Of a stretch of DNA of 64,000 nt, positions 51,334 to 64,000 are shown piece by piece. The notes under the pieces were generated by a model. That model was not told the DNA's origin. It searched no databases and worked only from the letters and a program-made list of their open reading frames with translations. The stretch comes from Salminus brasiliensis. Its lineage: Eukaryota; Chordata; Actinopteri; Characiformes; Bryconidae. The stretch spans positions 26,782,782-26,846,781 of the forward strand of contig NC_132893.1 in NCBI RefSeq assembly GCF_030463535.1, read 5' to 3'. Position numbers and translations under genes: made by a program. How positions within the stretch are numbered: the stretch's first letter is position 1; each line of letters opens with the position of its first letter.

Positions 51334-54300
51334 GTTGTTGTATTATTATTATTGTTGTTGTTTGTATTATTATTATTTGTATTGTTCTACAAAAAAGTGA
51401 TTTATGGTCAGGGTTTTTTTTTACTGTAACTTAGGCTATTGTTTATAAACACAATGGACCACCCAAGCTTACAGGAAAATACCAGTGTAATGAAGAAGAG
51501 GAGGGGAAATAACAAAAGGAACTTAGTAATGGTCTAAAAAAGCTGTTTAGGGGAAATGAGTCAATAAGTGCAAAAGAAAAGAGAAAGTAGAAATGTGTAA
51601 AGTAGCAAATAATGCATTAAGCCTGAGATCACTTTCAGCATTAAGCCTGGACTTCATCATCTGCTCCACCGCTGCCTAATGTATGGTTTAATGCAGGCTT
51701 TCCAAAAAGCATGTTAATGATATTTGCAATGTTGGCTAATAGGCATTTATGACTGCATATGCATGACTCTTCGATGACTTAACGCACTTAACGTTGTTTA
51801 ATAATTCACAACCTCTTCCACACCAGGCCAGGAAATATGTGTAGTTTTCCCAAAAAACCAACTGGTGAAATATGGGTCGGATGTGGTGGTCTTGTTCAGA
51901 GCCCCCTTCAACAGCGACTGTCACAAAAAGACCGGCTTTGACCCCAGCAGAGTGTCCTGGAAACTAAACAATCAGATGATAGCAAAAGACTACTACAATA
52001 TGACAGATAGCTCCACCTTCTCCGTGTCCATTCCGAATTTCTCTTTGACCACAGGAACAGTTGAATTCCTAATGGATGATAATGTGTTAAGTGGTACTCT
52101 CATACGGACATACAGTAAGTAGCCTGTCCAAGCTATTATTAGTGTTATTATTCGTTCTTGTTGTTGTTTTGTTGGTGTTTTTGTTATTCTGCATTAAATA
52201 ATATAAAAAAAATAATGCAGATGAATGCTAACTGCATTAATGTGTTAATTAGCGGTTCCCCAGAATATCTCATGCATTGGAAGTATAAACGAACACCATT
52301 TGATTTGCACATGGGATCATGACCAATACACCACGGACACAAGCTACATAGTCATTCTGAAACAGTAAGTTCATTAGGTTCTTGCCAAATCCATGAAACA
52401 TGATGGTACATATGTGTAATATTGCACTTATAAGTATGGTCATGTTAATTGAGCTGTTCTTAGTTGACGAGTGGGGATTAGCTGTTATCAGTACACTGAG
52501 CAACTAGTACTGTCCAGACTCATTAGGTCTATTATAGCATTGGCGTATAGCATCAACTGTAGTTACAACACACACTGTTTTCACTGTCCGTCAGGCTGTT
52601 ATGTTAACCGTTTCATGCATGAATTATTAAATAACAGAGTTGTCTTTTTTCAAAGCCTGTTTTACCCTCAAGCAAGACCTAAACATGTCCAGTTGTTTTT
52701 TTGTTTTATATCTATTATTTTAATACACAAGATTCACATTAAGATACACAACTGTCCAATGATATCAATAAATGTTCTGTTTTAGTAGAAACGGCTCAGA
52801 CCAAAGCAAATTTATTCTTTTCTTTTTTTTTTTTTAGCAAACATTAAAATTAAGTACTGTAAGCTACATGTTACTCATTTTCACCAGCTATTAATTCAAT
52901 TTGTTCACTTGTGTGGAACAAATACTTAGTTTACAAGCCATAATTTAACATTATTTAAGTTTTCATGGCATTTCTGTAATATTATAATATCAATTTATGA
53001 TCTAGTGTATGAGATAAAATATGACCAGAACATAAGAACAATGGTCAATGATTTCTATTAGAATATATATATATAATATTTGAAATAATGTAGCTAACTT
53101 TTTATTGAAGTTGTGTATATGAATGTAAGCACAAACACACACATTGATGAAACTTTAATAAAAGTATTCCCTACAATTTAGTTAATCAGACAATATTTTT
53201 TTGTGTATCTTGTGAAATCTTGTGGATTTTCCAGAGGTTCATTACCATCAGTTATTTTGAACTGATGTAATATTTCAGGGTAACAAATATTAATAAAGAC
53301 AATGATTATTCAGCAACACAGTAAAGATTTAAGAGATTCCCCTCTATTAGTTTGGAAGATGATCTGATATAAATATGAATATATGTCCACTCCAGCAAAC
53401 CATGCATGAAATAGTTAATCTTTTTGTGTTATCTTTAAATAAAAAAACATTGATAGAAAATAGTTCAAAAGTAGATTTTTTAAATTTACCAAAGATGCTT
53501 CTTACCCCAGAATATAAGATGAGCCTTGACCTTACAGTGAGGCAAGGAAAATAACTTTTTAAAATATATATTTTTAAAAAATAAAAACAAAATTGACTGC
53601 TAAACTCCTGTGCATATATGGTTTACAGTATTGGATTTTTCCACACTTTTCCAAACATTTTCTGCATTGTATCCTTTTATATATATATATATTAATATAT
53701 ATTACTCTTCTTATGGGTTGTTTTATTTACAGAAACGATAGGAACCACACCTACACATCTAAAGAAAAATCTTTTAAAATAGAAAATACTAAATTGATTT
53801 ATGACAAAAACATTAGTATAACTGTGATTGCTAAGACTCCAGCTGTCGAAGCTCCCTCTGAAGAAGTTACCTATGCTAATTTTTTTGAAACAGGTACGTA
53901 ATTGAAATTTTATGCCAGTTCAGTTGTTAAAATCGTTCTTATACACTGTATTTTTACAAACTGATATTTTACTCAAATAATTGAAATGATTAAATGTTAG
54001 TAAATAGCAAATATTTTGATACTTCAGAATTGATCTGCTACTTTATGTTAGATTTAAGATAAATTCACATTTTACAGTTTAAATGATTTTATTTTTTTTG
54101 TTTAACTGTGTTTTTGCACTTTACTGTGTACTTCTGTTTTGTGTTCAAACGGGTCACGATGCTCAGCTATGCTTATAGATGTACCATTCTGCAGCTTTTG
54201 AAAGAAAAAGCATTACATTTATCCAAATTTACTATGGTGAATTTACAGACACATGCACACCGCTGAGAGGGTTTTATGGCATGACAGCTTAAAGATTTTG

Positions 54301-57300
54301 TACTGTGCAGTGTGTTTCACACAAAGAGAAAACAATGTGTATAATGTGAAAATACTGAAGATAATACACACAATTTGGTTCTTTTGTTTACATGAGTTGT
54401 CTTTCTAAAATTAGCAAAGAGTGTGCAATGAATCATGTTTGTTTGCTGTCTTTAGTTCGGTTAGATCCACCGAAAAATATCACTGTGGAAGCTGAGCTGA
54501 ATGGCCTCAGAGTGACGTGGAAGAATGAGTTAATCTTTAGTACCTCCTGTCAAGTGCGGTCCCTTGCAGAAGGTTCTGAGGTGAGTCACGCATTTGCATG
54601 ATGTAGTCCTTAGTCATTAAAATATGCTTTCAGCAAATTCCTTATAATCTAATCCAGATGTGTTGGGAAACTGCATTCATATTTTCCTAGGTTGTAAATT
54701 TGAGCTTTGAACAAGTTAAGGCAGAACATGTGTGTGTTCAAACAAGGACATCAGAAATGATGCTGATTTGAGTAAATGCACCATTGTTTTGTTTGTTTTT
54801 GCAAAATACTGTTTTAATGGATTTAAATAAGTGGTGTCAATCTATTCAAAAGTTAATGCTGTTAATCACAACAACATTCTGTGAAGTTAAAATTCTAGCT
54901 AGCACATCCTTGAATTATTGAGCAGGAGAACAAATAAGTGTGTGGTTGGTGTGCCTACAAAATGTGTGGAGGAGTCCAGTTTTCTTTTCTTATAATATCT
55001 CAATGAAGTTTTGAGAACTTCAGCCTTGAACACAACAAAGCTCAGATAGAGAAAAAGCTTCAACAACTTTATTAGAGATAAATGGATGATCAGTCGTTGG
55101 GCTGAATTAAGCTAAGAACTAAGAGATGAGCAGCTGTGTGTGAAAGAGGGAGAGAGAGGGAGATGAGCGAGGGGTAAGAGAATTAGAGTTAGTTATGCGT
55201 TATATGTTAATGCATATTTTAGCATAAATTAAGTGTAATCTATCCTCTGGGCTCAACAGCAGTGTTAACATGGCTAAATAAAACTGCCAGTATGTCACTA
55301 GGCTCTGTAAAGTGAAGGACCTGCAAGAGGATATTGGGGACAAACTTGGTAAAATTATTAATTTGCGTTTAAAAAAAAGGTTAACACATTAAAATTGACA
55401 GCTCTAATTTTTTACATACATTATTTTATATATATTGTGCTGTCAAGTTGGGCTTCCTTGTCGAAGCGTGCTAGCATAGTATATATTGGTAGGATGGGCT
55501 CGAGGTTTGATAGGCTAAAAGAATACTCCTAGCAGAACTGTAGGAAAGATATTTGGGTAGCGTAAATCACTATATTAGGATAAATAAAGTCATTGAGGTA
55601 TTTTTTTAAATAACAGTTTATATCACATAAAACAAAGACATTGATATGACACCTGTATGACAAACGCTATGCAGCGGATGGTGTTCCGGCAAAACTAGGC
55701 TTGCCCAGTCTTGTTTTAATAATAAGGTGACTATAGTTCATTTTAACCACTAAATCAAATTCACACACTACTGTGCTGTGTGCTGATGTTAGGAGGTTGT
55801 ATATCACATCTGCGACTTTTTTCAACATCATGAAGACTTTGTGATCCTGATCCTAAAGTCTGTTACATACAATTTTTAAAAATTGAATCCAGTTTCAGCT
55901 CCTTTCAGATTTCTGAAAATCTGCTATGTTAATATGAATTATGACTGCCTTCAGCCAAAAAGCAGACCTTTGCTGCTCACATTCCCAAAGCAGCATCAAA
56001 CATCATGGCGTGTTTAAGCTAGAAGAGGTGATGGGGTCTGTGGAATCAACTGCAAGTAAAATGCGTCATTTATCTTTATTGATCTTAACCAGCTTTTCCC
56101 AGGAACTGTAAGCAACAGACTTACTTTGTAGTCCTGCGCTGATTAGCTGGAAAACCTTGGAGCATTTAACCATTTAACCGTTTCCTTTTCTACACACTTA
56201 GTTTGCTGTTATTTTTACAAAAGTGTTGAAAAAGAGTTCATGACAAAAACACTGAAGGATTTAAAGGATCACAGAGTTTCCATGTAAAGTGTTTTAAACT
56301 ACACAGAAAGCCTCTTCCTTTGGGGAAGCTTGTATTTGCTCTGTTGCTGTGCTGTTTTGTGTGTTTCAGTAAGTGTCTAGTGCAGACTTTGCTAATGGTT
56401 AAGTTTTTATTTTTCCGTACGAGTGAGAGCGGGACACGACACAAGGTAAAAATGTAACCTTGGGGAGTGCAAATAACACACGAGCTAGACGACCCGCCTG
56501 CTTCTTTCATATCAAAAGGGTCTTTTCTTTGGGAGAGTTGGGCTTAAGTTTTTTTTTTATTTTTTTTATCACAGACTATGCTTAAGGCTATACCAGCTAC
56601 CTCAACTATAAAACTATATATAAAAAAAAAACTATGTGGAACAAACTGTAACTTGAACAACTTCTGCTCAGCACTACGCTACACATTTGCTGCAAATAAA
56701 CTGAAGTAGTAAATAAACCGTTTATTTAAAAATGTATAAGTGTATATTTTTAGCTCCTCAACCTGTTGCAGTTAGTCAAGTTGGAACACGCCCAGTCACA
56801 CAGCTTATATTCTAAGTAATATTTATTACTTCAGGGAATATTTTATAGTCACGCAAAACCAACTTAATAATGCTTATTTAGTCCTACCATATTTCTCTGT
56901 CTTTTAGCCTGTGGTGAAAGATGTGCCATATACTTCAGAGAGTACTGTTAAACTAACTGAGATGAAGGAGTGTACCAATTACTCTATCTCAGTGCGCTGC
57001 AAGATCTTTATCTGGGGTGAATGGAGCCAGAATGTAATACGTCTTACCCATCTCAATGGTAATATGGAACTTTTACATTTGGGAAAAAATGCTTGTTAAA
57101 TTTCAAACATTATGTCACGTTTTCATGAGATTTGTAAAAACAAAGTAAAGCCAAATACCTTTACTCTTTATTTAACAGTCAGTAATGTAAAGTTCCATCT
57201 TTGGAGGTCGAGAAGTGTGACAATTGACAAAGGAAACAGAAAAGTACACCTAATGTGGAAGGTAAGAATGTTCTCTCAAAGGTTACAATGGTCATGATCT

Positions 57301-60300
57301 GAATGAAATTTATGTTCACTGTTGTTTCCCCCTCCCCTTTTCTTTTAGGGAGTCCCTCCATCATGTAAAGCGTTTGATGAGTATCGTCTCATTGACCAAA
57401 CTTACAACTCAACCATGTTAAGTTTTGATCCATCCAGGAATCATACCTTTATTGATTTAGATGAAAACATGCACAGAATTTCTGTGGCCGCGTTCCGTAA
57501 TAACAAGTGGCTCGGTGAAGCGTCCATTGAAATCCCTTCCATAGCAGAAGGTGAGAAGTTTGACCGTTCTTAAATGGTTCTTGTCTTGGTTGTTCATGTC
57601 TGACGGATTATACCAATTCTCCATGCTGTCTAAGTTTAGTTTTCTCCAATAGAGAACAGATCAATAGAAATGCTCTGAATACTTGGAATTAACTTTTCTT
57701 TTACATGAATTGCCATTCAGAGTTAAGAACATTTTGCCCTCTCCTGTAAAGTCATTTTGGAGACCCATGATTTCCATTGGACAGTGATGGTGTTGATACA
57801 CTCCTGTAATTTAATTCATCTTTTTTTTTCACTTGGTCAGATTTTAATTTACCTCCAGTTACTAATGTCCAGATGTTTGCCGGTGGCGGTCAGATCTACA
57901 TTACCTGGGACAAACCCAACCTCACTGTCAGTGGTTACATAATTGTCTGGAACACTACTGAAAGAAACCACATGTGGCAACAAACTGAAAAAACACATTT
58001 CTCTCTAAAAGGTTTTTGCACTTTGGAAATACTAGCTAGCATTATTATTGTCAGCTTTTGCTTTTTATTTAAACAAAGTGCTTCTTATGACCACAGGTAA
58101 AAACTTCACCCTCTACACCATATCTCTGATGCCACTCTATGAAAACAGCCCTGGAAGTGAAATCAAACTTCACAGTTATGCTCAAGAAAAAGGTGAGTTA
58201 CTGCAAGGCCTATTTTATTTTTCGTTTGACAAAGGGGAAACCAGCTCACTTCTTATTCACTCTATTACACCAGAAGTATGACTGCAAAATGCTAGAGGGT
58301 GCACAAGAATGGGAATTAATGGAACTAAACAGCTAAAGTTGCTAATATTTGACTAGCCTTTAATTGTGGGTAGTGTGTAGTTTTTTAAAAAGTTTGTCTG
58401 ATGTTTTTTGTTTTTTACTTTCTGAAGCAAACAGCCTTGGTTTTGGGGAGTATGAGGCTATCATTTAAACCACTGCATGTTTATTGGTGAGAGAACTGAT
58501 TTAAGTGATTGAGTAAAGCAGTTTGCACTGGATACTAGATGAAAATATAGTAGACATTTAAAGACTGGGATTTGCAAGAGTTCATTTATGTAATTATCTA
58601 ATCAGCTAATGAAGTGGCAGAAGTAACATGCATGACAGTATGCAGATATAAGCCAGCAGCTTCAGGTAATTCCAGCAGAACCAGCTGAATATGGAAGACA
58701 TTTGATATTTTGAGGTTTTAGCGTGGCAAAATTGTTGGCACCAGATTGGCTGGCATGACCATGTCCTGCTGTATGGTCTGCTGATCTCCTGAGAATTTCA
58801 GCACAACAGACTTTAGAGTTTAGTCCATGTTGGGCTCCACTTATTGCAGCCAAGAACAGAAAGCTGAGGCTGCAGTGGGCAAAGGCCCACCAAAAGTGCA
58901 CAGTTGAAGAGACCTTTGACCTGGTCTCATGAATTGTTCTGCTGTGGCTCATAGATGGTAGTGTCAGAATTCGGCACCAGCAACATGAATCCATGAACCT
59001 GGATGGACCACAAACCTAAACTGGTTTTATGGACATGACAGGGAGATCAGTGTTCTTCAGGGGCCTTTCCAGTCACTGGGTCTGAATCCGATAGAACACC
59101 TTAGGCATGTGGTAGAACCAGATTTTCACAGGATGAGCGCTCCTGAAAGAAATCTGCAGGATTTACGTGACGTAATCATGTGAACCTGGACCAGAATATT
59201 AAAAGACAAAGCGTTTACAACATCTTGTGGAATCTTGTGGACACATTTCACTGTATATAGTACAGTGACAAATACGTGCACCTTTACCTTTAAAAAATCT
59301 GCAGTTTACAAAATAGGCTTCCAGTACTGTATGTTATTTATATTAATGTCAGTGTGTACTGCTTTACTACTGAAAGGTTTTACCTACTTTAACCAAAGAG
59401 CTGATCAGCTTACCAACTATTCGGCACTCCTCCTTGTTTTGTACAAAAACAGAAAAGTACTGATATGTTTAGTTGTTGTTTTTTTTATACATCCCTCTTT
59501 CCAAAGTTAAAGTTAAATCAATTGGGGATGGTGTCCCCTGTGATGGTGTTTTTCAGTCAACTTTGCAGTTTGCTCCTCACATTACACCTGTTTATGTGCA
59601 TAGTGGGAGGCTCCCCTAAAATCAGCTCTGCTATTACTAGAGTTCAGATGCTTTCAAATGTTTTCAAGAGTTTTCATTTTGCAGCCACAAAGAAGTACAG
59701 TGAGTTGTGTTAGATGATAAAAGATGCTTTATGGATAATGAAGAGGATGCCAACAGGTGAGGTCAGGCCCTATCCCTGAACCTAGGAGAGAGAAGGTCTT
59801 CTGCTTTCTACTTTCTAGGTCTTCTAGGTCTTCTACTTTGCCCCTCTGTGCAGGTCATGCTCTGATTCTGTGTATAAGTATTTCATGTGGATACATCCTG
59901 TGTATGACCACCCAGTTGACAGTATTGACATGTTTTATGATATCCTATGTCAAAAAAGGGGAAAAATGTCACCACAGACCCCCTTTTGTTTTTAGCTTTC
60001 TCTGCAGCGCCCTCTTGTGTCTTTATTTTGCATTCTCTGCTATCAGATGCCCAGGGCTGGTAATATTTACTGACATTTTTGAAATATTCCCATTTGATTC
60101 TTTAAGAAGTCTTGAGGTTTCCTTTTTTTCGAGGAATGTACATTTTGTACATTCTGTTCGGAGACTGCAAGCTTGTTAAACCGCACCGGTTTTCTCACTG
60201 AAACATCTGAATAGCCATTTCTTCTGTTTTCTCATAGATCTAGCAAAAGTGTCAAATATCAAAGCAGAGAAAATTAGCAGCAGGAAGGCTGAGATCCGCT

Positions 60301-62677
60301 GGCGGCCCATATTACTCACGGAGTGCTGTGCATTAGTTGTGAGCTACACAGTGTTTTATAAAACACAGAAAGAGGCTGCATTCAGAAGTAAGTGCAGTGT
60401 TGTCTGAGTCATCGAGTTGCATTCTTACATATTGTTGGTATGTTGATTCGAGTGTACAGTCATCCCTCTTTTTCTGCACAGATGTGAGTGTGGATAGAAA
60501 TCAGCACAGTGTCATTTTGAATGACCTGAAGCCAAGCACATTGTATGAGGTTTGTGTCCAGGCCAATGCAGCGGCTGCCTCTTCAAAGATGAACTGTTAC
60601 AGATTCTCAACAAAGCCATTCGGTAATCAGTGTTATATTTCATTTTTTGGCTGTGGTTACTGTTGGCATGGATTAATTACACTCAGTGATGCAAATGAAT
60701 TCTTGCTTAATGTGGGTCTAAACACAGTGGGACAGGGTTTTTCCCCATGATTTAAGACTAAGCAATCAGGAGTGAGACTGGCTGACAGCCCAGAGCCCAT
60801 ACAACACATGCACACACAGGCATACTCATACACATTCATTTGGGCATAGACATTCCTCAGCAGTGTTATTAAATTCCTTAAAGTTACATGTTTATCATTG
60901 CTGCAAAAACCTTGCATCTCTGTTTTTGACATTTTATACATTATACATTAAGTATTAGGCCTTATCTAGAGACATACAGTATTGCACAGAGGCTTTAGGT
61001 ACCTAAAGCACATTATTTAAAACTGTTGATCTCGGCATAAGTGCCTTTAGCAAAAAGACCTCCAGGATGCAGGTAAACATAAATACCATAAAAAAGAAAG
61101 AAGAATTTCTGCTTTAGAAGAAAGTAGTTGAGATCTTGTGAACTAGTTTGATGAACAAAGCTTGGTTCTTGGTTCTGGATCCTGGACGCCCCAAGGCATG
61201 CCAGCAGGATGTGTTCCCCAGATTATTCTGATTTTAGTTTTGTTGAATAAACCTTTTCACAGGTGCCTAAGATGTTTGCACAGTACTGTAGAATATGAAT
61301 CTTACTGCGGTAAAACACTTACTCTGACCCTGACTTTCCCATTTGCAGGAAAAGACTACTTTATTGGGCTCATTGTGTGTGGTGTTGGTCTGACACTGCT
61401 GCTTGTCCTTGCTGTGCTCTTCACTGTGTTGTGAGTTCATCTTTCCCAGTTATTGGTGTTCCATTACTTCTTTTTCATGTTTGTTAACTGGAGGACTGTC
61501 CGGATCTAATGATTTCCTCATTGTATCTACAGACGAAAGGAATACCTGAGTGAAAAGTTTCCTGACCCACGATTTAGTTCTCTGTCTTTGTGGTCCTCAC
61601 AGAAATGTAAAAATGTAGGTCTTTTTACGATTTTATGTTCTAGTCATATTTTTGTAAATATGTCAGTAATGGACTGAATGAAATGACAATTATACTGAAT
61701 GCTGGTCATTTGTTCACAAAAAAAGGTAAAAGGGGTGTACATTGAGCTGTATTTCATCTCGTTGGCCATTTTTATCAGAAGCATCACAGGGACATTTTGT
61801 AGGTTACTCACATCAGCTTCCCTCTTCCCTTTCAATCAGAAGAGAACAACATAGGAACCTCATAGGAACACCATTTTAAATAAACATCTAGCCAACAGTG
61901 GTCATACGGTCCTATGGTTGAGACTAGAGGATGACTGACTCACTTACAGCATACACAAAAAAGATGAGCTATAGTGTCTAACTGTACACGCACAAGAAAG
62001 GTAGTGCTGATGCATACCATGTCAACATCCACATAATATCATATGGTCCCTGTGACCCTGCAAAATGCACCTATATATTGGGTGTTATTTTTGATAAAAT
62101 GGCCAATGAGTGAAGGTATAATCTGGCAGCTCAGTATATGCATTAAATAAAGAATATATATTCTCATAATGTACTGTTTTTTGTTTGTTTTTTTTTCCAG
62201 CCCTGGACCCAACTACCCATGCATTGGGGCTGTGAGTCTGAAAAGATTCTCATATGTCAAGTAGAAGCTGAGGACAGAGATGTGGGTAAGCTGAAGGCCT
62301 CCACAGGCCACAACTTCACAATACAGGAAACAATGACGACGACACCAGAGAAAGAAAGCACTGCTCTGGTCAGGCCTAATCAAATGGAACTGGTATCTCA
62401 TGGCAAGGAGGAAAGGAGGCAGCCTTTGCTAGCAGTGGACCTTCAGACTTCACAAATTCATCCTGTTCATACTCATTCTCCTTACAGGAACCAAACTCCT
62501 GCGACCAGCCCTGTGGACTCACCAACGAGAGTCTTCCAAGGAATTGCAAAACCTCGTTCTTCAGAAACAGAGACGCTGCTGAAACCAAAGCCACATAATA
62601 CGGCCTTACTTGCCACATATGTGACAGTAGACATGTTTGTGCAGGGTAAAGGACCAAAAAAGCAAGGTGTGCAGTGA
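51211..62677 (+). CDS. gp130-family class I cytokine receptor (IL31RA/IL6ST-like), 15 coding exons
   Basis: Exons: 51211-51262, 51827-52114, 52253-52364, 53733-53893, 54456-54580, 56908-57058, 57179-57261, 57349-57550, 57841-58011, 58097-58192, 60238-60387, 60482-60622, 61349-61430, 61533-61614, 62201-62677. Phases close to 790 aa. Layout: signal peptide (about 1-18); Ig-like D1 (about 19-113); cytokine-binding module with CTW in D2 and WGEWS (282-286) in D3; three membrane-proximal FNIII domains (about 297-577); TM (581-605); Box 1 (FPDPRFSSLSLW, from 614); Box 2-like ILICQVEAED (648); dileucine 708-709; tyrosine sites YRNQ (727) and YVTV (772). gp130-family chains bind IL-6/IL-31-type cytokines and signal through JAK-STAT. 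Position and strand after ddx4 match IL31RA; the D1 domain and dileucine match gp130. Orthology is therefore left open. Confidence 0.88.
51278..51383. repeat. (TTA)n/(TTG)n microsatellite
   Basis: A 100-bp imperfect TTA/TTG repeat 15 bp into the first intron of the receptor gene. The leucine-rich open frame running through it is a repeat artefact continuing from the signal-peptide exon. Confidence 0.9.
52365..53732. other. receptor intron 3, no other feature seen
   Basis: An AT-rich intron between the two D2 exons. The exons join in frame across it, so no coding exon is missing. Confidence 0.6.
54581..56907. other. receptor intron 5, no other feature seen
   Basis: A 2.3-kb intron between the two D3 exons. 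Open stretches such as 56,238-56,510 (-) have no similarity. Confidence 0.5.
58775..59235 (+). mobile_element. decayed Tc1-like transposon in receptor intron 10
   Basis: Plus-strand remnants of a Tc1 transposase are readable in order. The first is NRKLRLQWAKAHQK near 58,854-58,895. Next is DGSVRIRHQQHESMN near 58,955-59,000. Last is the region corresponding to the [11 protein letters not shown] catalytic motif, with in-frame stops, near 59,070-59,110. A different Tc1 lineage from the copy at 23,099, and much older. Confidence 0.65.
62201..62677 (+). other. cytoplasmic-tail exon of the gp130-family receptor
   Basis: One 477-bp exon encodes 158 residues and the TGA stop. It contains the Box 2-like segment, RRQPLLAVD (compare the gp130 dileucine endocytosis motif), SPYRNQTP (YXXQ, a STAT3-type docking site) and ATYVTVDMF (YXXV, an SHP2/SOCS3-type site). 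There are no other tyrosines in this exon. Confidence 0.85.
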
Positions 62678-64000
62678 ATGGTATGGTTGTTAGGACAATG
62701 ATAAAGTGCCACCCTGCCCCTTGCTGAAAAAGTATACATGAAGTATAAGTACACTGAATTACCAGCTTTTTCCGGCAGCCTCACTACAGTTATTGTCTTA
62801 AACACTGCAGTAGTTACACTGAAATTCATGCTTTAATATTTCATATGATAGACAATTCTGGCTGTTGGCTTTCTAGTCCAATACTGTATCTTAAAGAATG
62901 GCACTAGTGTTCTCATTTATAGAGCTTGCTACTGTGTGTGCTGCTCTCTGAAGCACTTTTGTAAACACTTGTAATGGATTAAAGGGAAAGGGAGGAAAGG
63001 AAGAGAAGGTTTGTTTTGATAAATGAGGTTTTATTATTTCTCATAATGTCATTACAAAGTTTAATATCAGTGATGAACTTGTATGTGACATTATGGAAAA
63101 AGATACATGTGAAAAGGCATGCATTAAAATCCTCAACAGTCACTTCTGATAATGTAGTGTTCATTTTCTGCTGCACAAACTAGAAAACGTTTAATTAAGC
63201 AAATGAAACAGCATATCATGACACAAAAAGGTGCAATAATACTCCAGGAGCAACAGTGAATGTTGCAGCTTTATCAGATATTACGAACTATTTTGCTAAA
63301 ATGCACAGTAGGGCTTTTGCATACTCTTAGGAAGTTGGTGTCCAAGTGTTAGTGGAGATTGAATTAAGATGGAATTCACACTAAACTTAATTCCAGACAC
63401 GCTTAGGCTGCAGTCCTTTAACGGCCCATGCAGGCAAAGGCAAGAATTGGTATTCTTTCTTTAGGACTGAAAGCACTTGTGGCCACAGAATTGCAAAGCA
63501 GTCCTTAATGCACTTTTTAAAAACAATACATTCACATTACCTATCTTTACCTCTCAATTCAGTAAACCAGTGAAAGCAGTAATTGTATAAGTATTGCATA
63601 TAGAATATATATTTATTAAAAAAAAGAACATTAAAATGAAAAAGAGCTCAATTTTCCAGGCACACGTCATTGGCGTGTTTTAAGCCTGATGACTGTAACA
63701 GTTTTGCTGATACAGCCACAAACCAACAAATTGATTCTGTTTCACAAAAACCTTGTATCTCTATTTTTGCTGTTTTTCATCAATTCATGATGAATAGAGC
63801 AAATCTTTTAAAACTGACTTCTATTACAAGTACAGAAGAACAGTTGGCATTTTGGAGATACGAGGTTCTGTGAGACAATGCTGAAATACATTTTCTTGGT
63901 TTAAGCAGCAGTTCATGTAAAGCCTTAAAAAGGCTGTTAAACTGAACAAAGGCACAGGATTGTGTTAACACTGAGAAGCAGCAGCGGTCACTGTCCTCTC
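62678..64000. other. 3' UTR and downstream flank of the receptor gene
   Basis: No further exon is supported. A weak ATTAAA at about 62,976 could polyadenylate the receptor transcript. In the mammalian order the next gene would be IL6ST on the minus strand, but none of its coding sequence is recognised before the window ends. Confidence 0.5.

Noticed and set aside
51211-51429. Leucine-rich open frame continuing from the receptor signal peptide
   Set aside because: It runs through a TTA/TTG microsatellite after a good donor (AAAG|GTGAGTG). Splicing to 51,827 gives an Ig-like domain in frame.
62678-64000. Start of a minus-strand il6st gene expected from mammalian gene order
   Set aside because: No gp130 C-terminal motif or tail sequence is readable on the minus strand before the window ends, so it cannot be claimed.

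Overview
This window is a piece of a teleost fish nuclear genome. It has long, AT-rich, intron-rich genes with GT-AG junctions, (AC)n and (TTA)n microsatellites, tRNA-derived SINEs and Tc1-like transposons in several states of decay. The dispersed repeats look like those of otophysan fishes, and a characiform is my best guess; this is a repeat-style inference, not a proof. Four protein-coding genes can be read exon by exon, and in each the exon phases close without a break from ATG to stop.

Layout. Positions 1-8,850 are gene-free and hold transposon fossils. Then comes sh2d4a-like (+, CDS 10,788-19,891, 8 coding exons, about 416 aa), an SH2 adaptor. It converges on slc38a9 (-, CDS 36,997 down to 22,403, 14 coding exons, about 552 aa), the lysosomal arginine sensor and amino-acid transporter of the mTORC1 pathway. 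A nearly intact Tc1 transposon (23,099-24,734) sits in the last slc38a9 intron; its transposase is interrupted by one in-frame stop at codon 11. Head-to-head with slc38a9, across about 2 kb that contains two inverted-repeat structures, lies ddx4/vasa (+, CDS 41,371-48,967, 23 coding exons, about 673 aa), the germline DEAD-box helicase with an RGG-rich N-terminus. Downstream in the same direction is a gp130-family class I cytokine receptor (+, CDS 51,211-62,677, 15 coding exons, about 790 aa). The last 1.3 kb is its 3' flank.

The order slc38a9(-) - ddx4(+) - gp130-family receptor(+) matches the mammalian SLC38A9-DDX4-IL31RA-IL6ST block, so by position the receptor is the IL31RA counterpart. 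Yet it carries an N-terminal Ig-like domain as gp130 does, and a short cytoplasmic tail with one YXXQ and one YXXV tyrosine site. The four genes do not form a functional pathway; they are syntenic neighbours. No CRISPR array, bacterial operon or unknown multi-gene system is present. The most interesting items are the duplicated exon triplet in ddx4, the minimal gp130-like receptor tail, the near-intact Tc1 copy, and the concentric hairpin between slc38a9 and ddx4.
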